The notes beneath the pieces are model-generated. The model did not search any database. It was not told where the DNA came from and saw nothing but the letters and a program-made list of their open reading frames with translations. The translations under genes and the position numbers were made by a program. Positions 26,175-34,881 of a stretch of 64,000 nucleotides of DNA are shown piece by piece (within the stretch, counting starts at the first letter, position 1; each line of letters begins with the position of its first letter). Location: NCBI RefSeq assembly GCF_000166195.2, contig NZ_CM001403.1, forward strand, positions 1,736,001 through 1,800,000. Direction: 5' to 3'. Source of the DNA: Mucilaginibacter paludis DSM 18603. Its GTDB lineage: Bacteria; Bacteroidota; Bacteroidia; Sphingobacteriales; Sphingobacteriaceae.

Positions 26175-27167
26175 ATGTCGTACATACCTGCATCCAACAG
26201 ATATTCATCTATGCTTTATCGCCGCTGCGGCAAAAGCGGTTTAAAGCTTCCGGCGGTTTCACTGGGCTTGTGGCATAATTTCGGCGATGTGGATGTAATG
26301 GATAATTACCGCAAAACCTTGCACACTGCCTTTGACAGCGGTATTACGCACTTCGACTTGGCCAATAATTACGGCCCGCCCCCGGGTTCGGCAGAGATCA
26401 ATTTCGGCAGGATCCTGAAAGAAGATTTTGCCGCTCATCGCGATGAGCTGATCATATCTACCAAAGCCGGTTATTATATGTGGGAAGGGCCTTACGGCGA
26501 TTGGGGATCCAAAAAATACTTAGTTTCGAGTTTAGATCAGAGCTTAAAGCGGATGGGGCTGGATTACGTGGATATATTTTATCACCACCGCCCCGACCCT
26601 GATACCCCGCTTGAAGAAACGATGGCAGCGCTCGATCTGATCGTTCGCCAGGGAAAAGCCCTTTACGTGGGCCTCTCCAACTATCGCCCCAAAGAAGCAG
26701 CCGAGGCTATCCGTATCCTAAAAGAGTTGGGCACCCCCTGCCTCATCCATCAGCCTAAATACTCCATGTTTGAGCGCTGGGTTGAAAAAGAAGGACTGCT
26801 GGATGTTTTGGAAAAAGAAGGCGTGGGCTGTATTCCGTTTTCGCCGCTGGCGCAGGGGTTGCTTACCAATAAATATTTAAAGGGCATCCCGGCCGATTCG
26901 CGCGTGGCCAAAGGCGTAGGCTTTTTAAAAGAGAGCAACATTACCGAGGAGCGCTTATCGCAAATCAGCAGGTTGAATGATATCGCCTTGCAACGCGGAC
27001 AAACACTGGCACAGATGGCCTTAGCCTGGATATTGAAGGACGACCGGGTAACCACCGTTTTAATTGGCGCCAGCAAACCCGAACAATTAACCGACTCGTT
27101 AAAATGCCTAGAGAATATCAAATTCGGCAGCGAGGAATTACAACAGATAGAACAAATATTAGCATAA
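26175..27167 (+). CDS. Aldo/keto reductase (YghZ / L-glyceraldehyde-3-phosphate reductase group)
   Basis: A 330-residue NADPH-dependent TIM-barrel oxidoreductase. Catalytic residues of the family are visible: Asp/Tyr in THFDLANNYGPPPGSAE, Lys in LIISTKAGYYMWEGPYG, and His in DIFYHHRPDPDTPLEETM. The cofactor loop IGASKPEQLTDSLK is near the C-terminus. The long YM-W-GPYGDWGSKKY insertion marks the YghZ/Kv-beta-like subgroup. The start at 26175 is chosen because family similarity begins at MSYIPASNRYS; upstream codons are low-complexity repeat. It overlaps the next start by one base (TAATG). Confidence 0.92.
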   Translation: MSYIPASNRYSSMLYRRCGKSGLKLPAVSLGLWHNFGDVDVMDNYRKTLHTAFDSGITHFDLANNYGPPPGSAEINFGRILKEDFAAHRDELIISTKAGYYMWEGPYGDWGSKKYLVSSLDQSLKRMGLDYVDIFYHHRPDPDTPLEETMAALDLIVRQGKALYVGLSNYRPKEAAEAIRILKELGTPCLIHQPKYSMFERWVEKEGLLDVLEKEGVGCIPFSPLAQGLLTNKYLKGIPADSRVAKGVGFLKESNITEERLSQISRLNDIALQRGQTLAQMALAWILKDDRVTTVLIGASKPEQLTDSLKCLENIKFGSEELQQIEQILA

Positions 27168-28153
27168 TGGCAAACAAGATACGCTGGGGTATTATAGGTT
27201 GCGGCAACGTAACCGAAGTGAAGAGCGGCCCCGCATTTAATAAGGTAGCAGAAAGCGAATTGATAGCGGTAATGCGCCGCGACGCGGCCAAAGCGGCCGA
27301 TTATGCCAGCCGCCACGGCGTTGGCCAATGGTATGGCAACGCGGATGAATTGATGAGCAACCCCGAGATCAATTCGGTATACATTGCTACCCCGCCCGCA
27401 TCGCATAAGGATTATGCCATCGATGCCCTTAAACGGGGCCTTAACGTGTACATAGAAAAGCCCGTAACTCTAAATGCTGCCGAAGCCGAAGAAATTGCCG
27501 CCGCCGTTAAACAATATGGCGGCAAGGTGGGTATTGCGCATTACCGCCGGGCCCTGCCCATGTTTTTGTATGTTAAGGATCTGATAGATAAAAAGGCCAT
27601 AGGCGCTATCCGTACCATACAGATTAAAATGTGGAAGAAAAGCAGGCCCGAGATGATTGCCAACAGCGACGAAAACTGGCGCGTTAACCCTGCATTATCG
27701 GGCGGCGGCTATTTCCACGACCTGGCCCCGCACCAGCTCGACCTGATGTTGTACTTTTTTGGCGAGCCTAAGTATATGCATGGTTTCTCGCTCAACCAAT
27801 CCCAATTAAACCAGGCGGACGACCATGTGGCCGGCCTGGCCCTTTTTGAAAACGATATTACCCTCACCGGTTCCTGGAGTTTTAATGTAGATGAAGAGGA
27901 CCAGATAGACGAGTGCATTATTGTGGGCAGCGAAGGCAGCATCAGCTTTCCGTTTTTTGGCAAAACAGTGGTTTGGCATAACGACCAGGAAGACGACATA
28001 CAGGTGGTTGACTTTGACCATCCGCAGCATATACAGCAACCGATGATTGGCTATGTGGTTAACTATTTTCAGGATAAAGGCGCTAACCTGTGCTCCATTA
28101 ACGATGCTATAACCGTGATGAAAATGATTGACGCGTTTACCGGAAAACCCTGA
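27167..28153 (+). CDS. Gfo/Idh/MocA-family oxidoreductase
   Basis: A 328-residue NAD(P)-dependent sugar-type dehydrogenase. Rossmann motif RWGIIGCGNVTEVKSGPAF is at the N-terminus and the EKP motif in VYIEKPVTLNAAEA contains the conserved Lys. GGGYFHDLAPHQLDLMLYFFG holds the catalytic D-x-x-x-H-x-x-D-like block. The ATG at 27167 overlaps the aldo/keto reductase stop, so both are in one operon and may act on the same sugar or polyol. Substrate is unknown. Confidence 0.92.
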   Translation: MANKIRWGIIGCGNVTEVKSGPAFNKVAESELIAVMRRDAAKAADYASRHGVGQWYGNADELMSNPEINSVYIATPPASHKDYAIDALKRGLNVYIEKPVTLNAAEAEEIAAAVKQYGGKVGIAHYRRALPMFLYVKDLIDKKAIGAIRTIQIKMWKKSRPEMIANSDENWRVNPALSGGGYFHDLAPHQLDLMLYFFGEPKYMHGFSLNQSQLNQADDHVAGLALFENDITLTGSWSFNVDEEDQIDECIIVGSEGSISFPFFGKTVVWHNDQEDDIQVVDFDHPQHIQQPMIGYVVNYFQDKGANLCSINDAITVMKMIDAFTGKP

Positions 28154-28647
28154 TTGATTTACTACGGCTTTCACCAACTAATGTAAATGGAGCAAAAAAA
28201 AACACCCCCCTTTAAGTAAGGTAAGGGTTCAGCGTTTAATTTGACTGAGCAACCGATGTAAAGGCTGGAGGAGTCTTTAAAGGCAAAACCTATTTCTCAT
28301 CAAGACTTATTTTAATAATTAAAGTCTCCTGATAAAGTATAAAATCATGAAAAACAAATAGTTATATTGACATCACGCGTTCAACGCAAAAATCTGTGCA
28401 AAGCAAATGCGCAAACAAACTTGAGCTACAACTACCTTTGTGATGTTAAAATCATAAATAAAAAATCCCCGGAAGGAGAGCAGAAAGACTTTCCAACCGG
28501 GGATATGTTTTACTTCAATATATTAAATTAACAATTCGCACAAACCTTGCGATTAATTATCTGTGTTCACATAGTTAACTTTATCGGTTATTTGACTATG
28601 CCAATATAAATCGTGGCGATGCTGACTGACCGTTGGTTAAAATGCTT
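28154..28647. other. 494-bp convergent gap with one terminator
   Basis: Apart from the hairpin at 28461-28504 no feature is recognised. The stretch separates the convergent Gfo/Idh/MocA gene and the unknown exported-protein gene; it is AT-rich and no ORF looks real. Confidence 0.5.
28461..28504 (-). terminator. Terminator-like hairpin for the minus-strand unknown genes
   Basis: On the minus strand ATCCCCGG (28504-28497) pairs with CCGGGGAT (28472-28465), extended by GGAA/TTCC inside, and is followed by TTTTT and an AT-rich tail. It lies about 140 bp beyond the stop at 28648. Confidence 0.7.
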
Positions 28648-29193
28648 TTAGTTAAGTTCCTGTTTACTATCATAATGAAAGATGTAATTGGAGTGCTCGA
28701 ATGGATTTATTTTATTTGGGGAATAAAATACTGCACAACAAGTAAACCCAATGGAATAGAGGTCCATTTTAACTAAAATATTACTGCCGTCTGAATAATA
28801 AATATTGTAAATCGGGGGCGAGCCTTTTGAATTATCGTCCAGATATACCCCCATTAATTTAAATTTACCATCTAATACAGAACTTGATATTTTCGCCGAT
28901 TCTTTCTTGGTCAGGTTTTTCTTGCTATAATGACTACGCAAAACCCCATTTCGTCCTGCAATAACCGTCATTGTTTTCTCGCCAATATGCTCAAAAGTCA
29001 TTGGCCCCCCTGCAGTTGCTTTTAAATCCCTAACATGTTGCCACACCAATCTTTGCTTTATACTGTCGCCATCTGCAAAAGCAATGTAATTGGCTTTATA
29101 GCTTCTATTAGCTACTGCCTGCTTTAAAGCGATAGGCATGATAAAACATGTAAAAATAAAAGCCGTTAGCTTTACTGTTGCTGAAATTGACAT
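28648..29193 (-). CDS. Exported protein of unknown function
   Basis: A 181-residue protein with a hydrophobic N-terminus (LTAFIFTCFIMPIAL, probable signal peptide or anchor). The rest is polar with beta-strand-like stretches (FKLMGVYLDD, PIYNIYYSDGSNILVKMDLY) and a CC pair in IGFTCCAVFY. No family is recognised. It begins 11 bp after the stop of the lipoprotein gene, so the two are probably co-transcribed and may act together in the envelope. Confidence 0.65.
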   Translation of the reverse strand: MSISATVKLTAFIFTCFIMPIALKQAVANRSYKANYIAFADGDSIKQRLVWQHVRDLKATAGGPMTFEHIGEKTMTVIAGRNGVLRSHYSKKNLTKKESAKISSSVLDGKFKLMGVYLDDNSKGSPPIYNIYYSDGSNILVKMDLYSIGFTCCAVFYSPNKINPFEHSNYIFHYDSKQELN

Positions 29194-29204
29194 AAACTAA
29201 GTTT

Positions 29205-30140
29205 TTAATTACTTTGTACTCCGTAAGAGCTACCGGCAAATGTATAAGTAACTGTGGGAGTTGACAAAGCGTTGGTTTTTATCTGGAAATTCGCCACATA
29301 TTGATATAAAGTATAAGATATTTTTTGACTAACGATTGTTACACCAGCCTCAACTTCGCCCCCAACAACCACTCCCTGTGCTGTAAATTTTAATTTACCT
29401 TCAGAGGTCCTTGACAAGGTTCTTGTTTCTACAATTTGACCCTGGCTATCACCGTTCGCAGGGTTTTGTTTCTTGTCAAAATTATAAATATTCATAGCGA
29501 CTTGTTTAGTGGATTGATCAACTAAACCTCCTCCTGCAGGATTTATGACTACTATTTGTGATTGCGCCGCCATACCTGGCACTGTATAGGCACCACCAGT
29601 TGGAGCAAATCTGTAATAAAGGGTAACATAGATTGTATTTCCCCTCTTTGGGAAAAAACCATCCATTTTAATTACTCCAGTAAAAATGGGCGTATATGCA
29701 TTCCCAAAATAACTTGGATCTGTATCATCGAAAAATGAAAAGTCCGTTGCCCCATAACTATATGGGTCACTACTATCATAAATGGTTGCATCGCCGCCGA
29801 CGTAAATCACGTCTTCGCTATCTACGTCTTCTATATCATTCGAACTGTCAATACTACTTGTTACAAGTTTATTATTGTTAGATTGGGTAATTGGGGTGTT
29901 ATTTTTAGCAAACTTTAAAAGTAAGGTATCAATGCTCTTTTTACTTTTCATAGCATCAACAAGAATTTCATATTGCGCTTTCGTTAACGAAACTGATTTA
30001 GGCAATATTGAAGAGGTTTTTGAATTAGATACAGGGGCAGGGCCGTCTGTTTTTACTTTATCTTTCGAACATGCCGAAATGATTAAAAGACATGCGGACC
30101 CGACGTAGAGGATCCTTTTCATTAGATTAGCGTTTTTCAT
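29205..30140 (-). CDS. Lipoprotein of unknown function
   Basis: A 311-residue protein (or 305 from the second Met) with a signal peptide and lipobox IISAC followed by SKDK. An acidic, low-complexity stretch (DSSNDIEDVDSEDVIYVGGD) lies at about residues 99-118; the C-terminal half is beta-rich (IYVTLYYRFAPTGGAY, VEAGVTIVSQKISYTLYQYV). No domain is recognised. It probably resides in the outer membrane or periplasm. It is upstream of, and close to, the 181-residue exported protein. Confidence 0.68.
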   Translation of the reverse strand: MKNANLMKRILYVGSACLLIISACSKDKVKTDGPAPVSNSKTSSILPKSVSLTKAQYEILVDAMKSKKSIDTLLLKFAKNNTPITQSNNNKLVTSSIDSSNDIEDVDSEDVIYVGGDATIYDSSDPYSYGATDFSFFDDTDPSYFGNAYTPIFTGVIKMDGFFPKRGNTIYVTLYYRFAPTGGAYTVPGMAAQSQIVVINPAGGGLVDQSTKQVAMNIYNFDKKQNPANGDSQGQIVETRTLSRTSEGKLKFTAQGVVVGGEVEAGVTIVSQKISYTLYQYVANFQIKTNALSTPTVTYTFAGSSYGVQSN

Positions 30141-30546
30141 ACTTTGATAAGATTTGTTGTTAAAAATGTGTATTGTTTAGTATATGATATGTAATACACG
30201 CATGTCTGAGCAAAGAAGTAGTTAAAATGAAAATATATTTTCATTTATTAATTATATAAAATTATGCGGCAGGAAAGCGATGCGGCAGCGCTTAGCGTAA
30301 AAAGCATTGAATAGTTAACTACACTTGCTACATTGTTAAGGTTTTGAAATTGAACCTTTTCCAGAGTTTTTCAGCAAGCCCTAATGAAACCATTGTATAT
30401 CCGACAAGGGTATTAACCACCTTTGCATCGGCAGTTATCGATAAAAGCTTCAGCGTAAAACGCCAATTGTTTGACACGCAGCTGAACTTACTATCAAATT
30501 AAAAAGAATATCTTTATCCGTAAATTAATACAAAATTATAACCGTT
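30141..30546. other. 406-bp divergent gap with possible gene or IS remnant
   Basis: Must hold the promoters of the lipoprotein gene (minus) and the DUF2911 gene (plus), but no clear consensus is seen. On the minus strand 30498-30328 is open for 56 codons and reads protein-like (LKLLSITADAKVVNTLVGYT, then MVSLGLAEKLWKRFNFKTL), ending at TAG 30330-30328. There is no convincing start; it could be the 3' remnant of a lost gene or transposase. Confidence 0.35.
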
Positions 30547-31074
30547 ATGAAAAAAATAATTCTCTTCACCATGATGCTCGGCTGCCTGTTCACAGCCTTC
30601 AGCGCATCGGCACAAGCACCGCAGGATAAAAGCAAAAGGCCCAGCCCACCGGATAGCGCCATCGTAACCACTAAAACGGGCGTCACCATTAAAATCAATT
30701 ACGGATCGCCGTCGGTAAAAGGCCGCGCCATTGGCGGAAACGAAATTGCCACTTATGGCAAAGTTTGGCGCACCGGGGCAAACGAAGCCACCGTTTTTGA
30801 GATCAACAAAGATGTTAAGGTTGAAGGCAAGCCATTAGCTGCCGGAAAGTATAGCTTATACAGCATCCCCGGCGAAAAAGAATGGGTGATCATTTTCAAC
30901 AAAACCTGGAACCAGTGGGGCACCAACTATAACCAGGCCGACGATGCTTTGCGTGTTACCGTAAAAACCGGAAAAGCGACCGCGTTTACCGAAAGGCTAA
31001 AATTCACGGCTACCCCATCGGGCCTGGTATCATTTGCCTGGGGCGATGTAGACGTGGCCTTTAAGGTTAAGTAA
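30547..31074 (+). CDS. DUF2911-family exported protein
   Basis: A 175-residue protein with signal peptide MKKIILFTMMLGCLFTAFSA followed by SAQA. The remaining ~150 residues match the DUF2911 pattern common in Bacteroidota: KINYGSPSVKGRAIGG, VWRTGANEATVFEI, GKPLAAGKYSLYSIPGE, WVIIFNKTWNQWGTNY and FAWGDVDVAFKV. The function is unknown. It is probably monocistronic, with two hairpins downstream. Confidence 0.9.
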   Translation: MKKIILFTMMLGCLFTAFSASAQAPQDKSKRPSPPDSAIVTTKTGVTIKINYGSPSVKGRAIGGNEIATYGKVWRTGANEATVFEINKDVKVEGKPLAAGKYSLYSIPGEKEWVIIFNKTWNQWGTNYNQADDALRVTVKTGKATAFTERLKFTATPSGLVSFAWGDVDVAFKVK

Positions 31075-31105
31075 GCACCAGCCCTTTTTGGGCAGAAAAA
31101 ATACA

Positions 31106-31138
31106 AAATGGTTGCCGGGCTAAGCCTGGCAACCATTT
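31106..31138. terminator. Hairpin downstream of the DUF2911 gene
   Basis: AAATGGTTGCC (31106-31116) pairs exactly with GGCAACCATTT (31128-31138). The following sequence CCTTTT is only a weak T run, so the next hairpin may be the effective stop. Confidence 0.6.
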
Positions 31139-31156
31139 CCTTTTAAAATACCAACC

Positions 31157-31197
31157 AACCTATAATTGCATAGTTAGCAATTATAGGTTTTTTTTTG
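31157..31197 (+). terminator. Strong terminator downstream of the DUF2911 gene
   Basis: A perfect 13-bp stem, AACCTATAATTGC (31157-31169) with GCAATTATAGGTT (31177-31189), has a 7-nt loop and continues as T's to 31197. Confidence 0.9.
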
Positions 31198-31341
31198 CCG
31201 GTTGGCAGATAGTTTTTTTTTAAGAATAATATTTTTTTGATTTTATTTTAATAAAGTGTGATGCAGACGGATTGAGGCTGTTTTTATTGCAACATCCATT
31301 ATTATTATGGTATTTAGTATCCAACTTAAACAATTAAAAAC

Positions 31342-33285
31342 ATGAACTACGTTGCTGTTTACTGGTGGGTTATCATACCCATTTTATGCTTATTATTTTA
31401 TAAAACCATTCTGCGCATCATCTTTGGTATGGTGATGATCCCCGAAGACAGGATTGGTTTGGTTACCAAAAAATTTGTGCTTTACGGCGAGAACAAGGAG
31501 TTGCCCGACGGGCGGATCATTGCCACTAAAGGCGAGGCCGGTTACCAGGCCAAAGCACTGGCGCCGGGTATGTACTGGTTTATGTTTCCGTGGCAATACG
31601 GCGTGGTGCTCGAGGCATTTACCGTTATCCCCGAAGGGAAAATCGGCTTAGTACTCTCAAAAGATGGCGCCGAAATACCAACCGGCAATATATTGGGCCG
31701 TAAGGTTGATTGCGATAATTTTCAGGATAGTGAGAAGTTTTTGCTGAACGGCGGGCAAAAAGGCCGCCAGACAGCTATTATTACCGCCGGTACTTACCGG
31801 ATCAATACGCAGGCGTTTTCGGTTACGATATCAGACATGACAGTTATCCGCGAAAACATGGTGGGGATTATTACCATGATGGATGGTTTGCCTATCACCC
31901 AGGGGCAAATTGCCGGTAAGCATGTAGAGGGGCATAACAACTTTCAGGATATTGATGCCTTTTTAATTAACGGCGGTAACCGTGGTTTACAACCCCAGAT
32001 TATACTGGCGGGCTCGTACAACGTGAATAAATGGGCCGTGCAGATCGAGGAGATCCCGATGACGGATGTACCCATCGGTTATGTGGGTGTGGTGATATCC
32101 TACATTGGCGAGGACGGTAAAGATGTTACCGGCGATAGCTTTAAACATGGTAACATTGTAGGCAAAGGTTTCCGTGGCGTGTGGATGGAGCCGCTTGGCC
32201 CGGGTAAGTACCCCATCAATACCTTTACCATGAAGATGGAACTGGTACCCACAACCAACCTGGTGCTCAACTGGGCCAACGCCAGGAGCGAATCGCACAA
32301 TCTGGACCGTAACCTGAGCACCATTACCGTACGGTCAAAAGATGGCTTCCCCTTTAACCTGGATGTGGCCCAGATTATCCATATCCCGGCAAACGAGGCG
32401 CCAAAGGTAATTGCCCGCTTTGGCAGCATGTTGAACCTGGTATCGCAAGTGCTGGAGCCAACTATCGGTAACTACTTCCGTAACTCGGCGCAAGACAGTG
32501 ATGTGATCTCCTTCCTCACCTCCCGTAAGGAAAGGCAGGAATCGGCCAAGGAGCATATCCGCATTGTGCTGGAAGAATATAACGTGAATGCCGTTGATAC
32601 GCTGATAGGTGACATTGTGCCACCGGAAGCGCTGATGAAAACCTTAACCGACCGTAAGATTGCGCAGGAAGAGGAAAAAACTTACGAAACCCAACGGATG
32701 GCACAGGTACAGCGCCAGGGAGTGGAAAAGGAAACCGCTATTGCCGAAATCCAAAAGGAAATTGTAAAGGCACAACAAAGTGTGGAGATTGCGCAACGTA
32801 CAGCTGATGCCGCGGTAAAAAAATCGGAAGGTGAAGCAACCAGCTTAAAACTACAGGTAAACGCCGAAGCCGCCGCTACCAAAATGCGCGCCGAAGCCGA
32901 AGCTGATGCCACCCGTTTACGCGCCGGCGCACAAGCCGAATCAACCAGGTTAAATGCATCTGCCGAAGCCGAAAAAATCTCAAAAACAGGTTTGGCCGAA
33001 GCCGAGAAAATTATGGCCATCGGTAAATCAACCGCCGAAGCTTATGAGCTACAGGTAAAGGCCATGGGTGGCGATAACTTTACAAAATTTAAAATCACAG
33101 AAGAAATTGGTAAGGGCCACATTAAGGTAATACCTGATGTGTTGATTGGGGGTACCAATGGATCTGACGGCCCCATCAGCGGTTTATTAGGATTGAAACT
33201 GATGGAGATGATGGATACCGAAAAATTTGCTAAAGTCGATAAAAGGCTTCCTGCAATAGATCAGGATCAGCAGGATAAAAAATAA
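31342..33285 (+). CDS. Large SPFH/flotillin-like membrane protein with N-terminal tandem repeats
   Basis: A 647-residue protein. An N-terminal membrane segment (VYWWVIIPILCLLFY) precedes about four ~65-70-residue beta-rich repeats (about 32-305). Each opens with a V-x-x-x-x-x-G-hydrophobic pattern (VIPEGKIGLV, VIRENMVGII, DVPIGYVGVV) and ends in AG-Y-IN or PG-Y-IN; two of them share NFQD...FL-NGG. An SPFH-like region (about 306-430, SKDGFPFNLDVAQIIHIPAN) is followed by an Ala/Glu-rich coiled coil (about 450-585) containing AEAEA and AEAEKI repeats. SPFH proteins oligomerise into membrane microdomain scaffolds. It stands alone, so its partner is unknown. Confidence 0.85.
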   Translation: MNYVAVYWWVIIPILCLLFYKTILRIIFGMVMIPEDRIGLVTKKFVLYGENKELPDGRIIATKGEAGYQAKALAPGMYWFMFPWQYGVVLEAFTVIPEGKIGLVLSKDGAEIPTGNILGRKVDCDNFQDSEKFLLNGGQKGRQTAIITAGTYRINTQAFSVTISDMTVIRENMVGIITMMDGLPITQGQIAGKHVEGHNNFQDIDAFLINGGNRGLQPQIILAGSYNVNKWAVQIEEIPMTDVPIGYVGVVISYIGEDGKDVTGDSFKHGNIVGKGFRGVWMEPLGPGKYPINTFTMKMELVPTTNLVLNWANARSESHNLDRNLSTITVRSKDGFPFNLDVAQIIHIPANEAPKVIARFGSMLNLVSQVLEPTIGNYFRNSAQDSDVISFLTSRKERQESAKEHIRIVLEEYNVNAVDTLIGDIVPPEALMKTLTDRKIAQEEEKTYETQRMAQVQRQGVEKETAIAEIQKEIVKAQQSVEIAQRTADAAVKKSEGEATSLKLQVNAEAAATKMRAEAEADATRLRAGAQAESTRLNASAEAEKISKTGLAEAEKIMAIGKSTAEAYELQVKAMGGDNFTKFKITEEIGKGHIKVIPDVLIGGTNGSDGPISGLLGLKLMEMMDTEKFAKVDKRLPAIDQDQQDKK

Positions 33286-33303
33286 ATTCGGCAAGTTTAA
33301 TTA

Positions 33304-33355
33304 AGCCATTTCGGGCAAGGTATGGAAGTTTCCGCACCGCCCGGAATGGCTTTTT
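33304..33355 (+). terminator. Terminator after the SPFH gene
   Basis: AGCCATTTCGGGC (33304-33316) pairs with GCCCGGAATGGCT (33339-33351) with one G-T wobble, followed by a T5 run. Confidence 0.8.
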
Positions 33356-33513
33356 CGTTATCAATTGATTATCAATTCTGTTTTTTTTAAAATCAGATGA
33401 AGAATATACTCCCCCTCAGGGCCAATATACTAAGAAATAGAAGATGTGAATGCAGCATTATCCGTGTCTTATAATCGCTCGTATAGTACACACCCCTCCA
33501 CCCCTCTCGAGAG

Positions 33514-34675
33514 GCAGGGCTGTTGCGTTCTAAGTGAGTAACTGTTTCAATCTGCCGATGTCATTGCAAACGAGTCTTTGTGCTTGTGCTATATTTTGAA
33601 AGCCATGAGCTCTGAAAACGTTAATAGCGATGTTTCTAAACACCGATATATTTTCTGGTGCATGAGAAGTTCTAATGCGGGAGGCATCCTCTTTAAACGT
33701 GACATCCTTTACCCAATGTAGCTTATTCTCTATCCCCCAATGACTTCTGATTCCATAGCATAACAATTGTGCATTTTCCCTCACACTGCTGATATAGAAT
33801 GCGCAATCCTCACTGATCTTATTTTTGTCTTTTACCCAACGCTCTACCTTGATTACCTGACTGGCGCCTATCCAGGCTTTACTGATTTCTTCTGGCGCCG
33901 GGCATATACATACCGATCTGCGCTCTGTACGTCCTTTATTTTTCTCCAATTCAACGAACTTGCTGCAAACCTTTGCTGTATCCGATGTCAGCGCCGCTAT
34001 TTTTTCATAAAGGCCCTTTTGATTCTTTTTTACGCCTATCATATAATCATTATTCGTACCTATTATCAGCTCAACTGTTTTTTTTGGCAATGTAAGGCGT
34101 CAAGCGTAAACGTTACCCCTTCCAATCCCAGTTCAGCAATAAGCTTGCGTACCACCGGAATTTCACTTTCCTTTGAATTGTCTACAAGACCCTGGGCTAA
34201 TACTTGACCACGGCTCCCATTATAGATACTCACCAAATTTACAAATCGCTGTTTTTCAAGCGCATAATCACTCATTGTCCCTTTGATCGCTTTGCCATCT
34301 ATATTCATCCATTCATTTTTATTGATTTCTGTATACTGACTGGCCCATTGATAAAAAACTTCGCTTAAACTTTCAAAATCTAAATTCTGCAGTACACGCC
34401 TCACGGTATAAAACGTAGGCAAACGGGATTTTTTCGGAGTGAAATAAGTCAAAAGATCTTTTTGATTACGCTTTATAAAATCACCCAGAGCACGATAGCC
34501 GTAATAACCACTCATCGTCCCCATCACAAATAATAACAAAATAAACGTTTGGTCATGCCGCTGACCAGCCTTTCTACGCACGTCTGGCAACTTCTGCAAA
34601 TAGGTTATGATGCCCTTGTCCATACTCTTTTTTCTGCAAATTTAAATCCTTCTTCTTTTAAATGCAACAGCCCTG
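33514..34675 (-). mobile_element. ISAs1-family insertion sequence
   Basis: Terminal inverted repeats CAGGGCTGTTGC (33515-33526) and GCAACAGCCCTG (34664-34675) bound one transposase gene. CTCTCGAGAG is directly repeated at 33504-33513 and 34676-34685, a 10-bp target duplication (11 bp if the following G is counted, in which case the element starts at 33515). Removing the IS restores CCCCTCTCGAGAGGGG, a perfect 16-bp palindrome, so the element inserted into a palindromic repeat. Fresh-looking ends suggest recent insertion. Confidence 0.92.
33530..34623 (-). pseudogene. ISAs1 transposase, split into two frames at an A8 run
   Basis: Frame 1 (34623-34066) begins MDKGIITYLQKLPDVRRKAG with the H-repeat-like N-terminal domain, carries the first catalytic Asp in MNIDGKAIKG and the second in [10 protein letters not shown], then ends after QLS. 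Frame 2 (open from 34090 to 33530) continues [20 protein letters not shown] and carries the catalytic Glu in [15 protein letters not shown]. The join is CAA AAA AAA C at 34087-34077: a -1 shift there restores CQKKTVEL. This is either a one-base deletion, or slippage by ribosome or polymerase giving a full protein of about 365 residues. ISAs1 elements usually have one ORF. Confidence 0.9.
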
Positions 34676-34881
34676 CTCTCGAGAGGGGAATCGCACGGCC
34701 CACCGCCTGATTTTTCTTATATCTCATTGTAAATTAGTTTTTTTACCAAACTTCCCGCTTGAAGGGGCCGGTTTGGAAGTGTGGCTACCAGGGGTTTGTT
34801 TTGCTGCGCTACGCCCCCCAAACTCCTGTGTGAACTGGGCACCGGGTAACATCAAACCCTGCCGCAGGTATTCTTGATACC

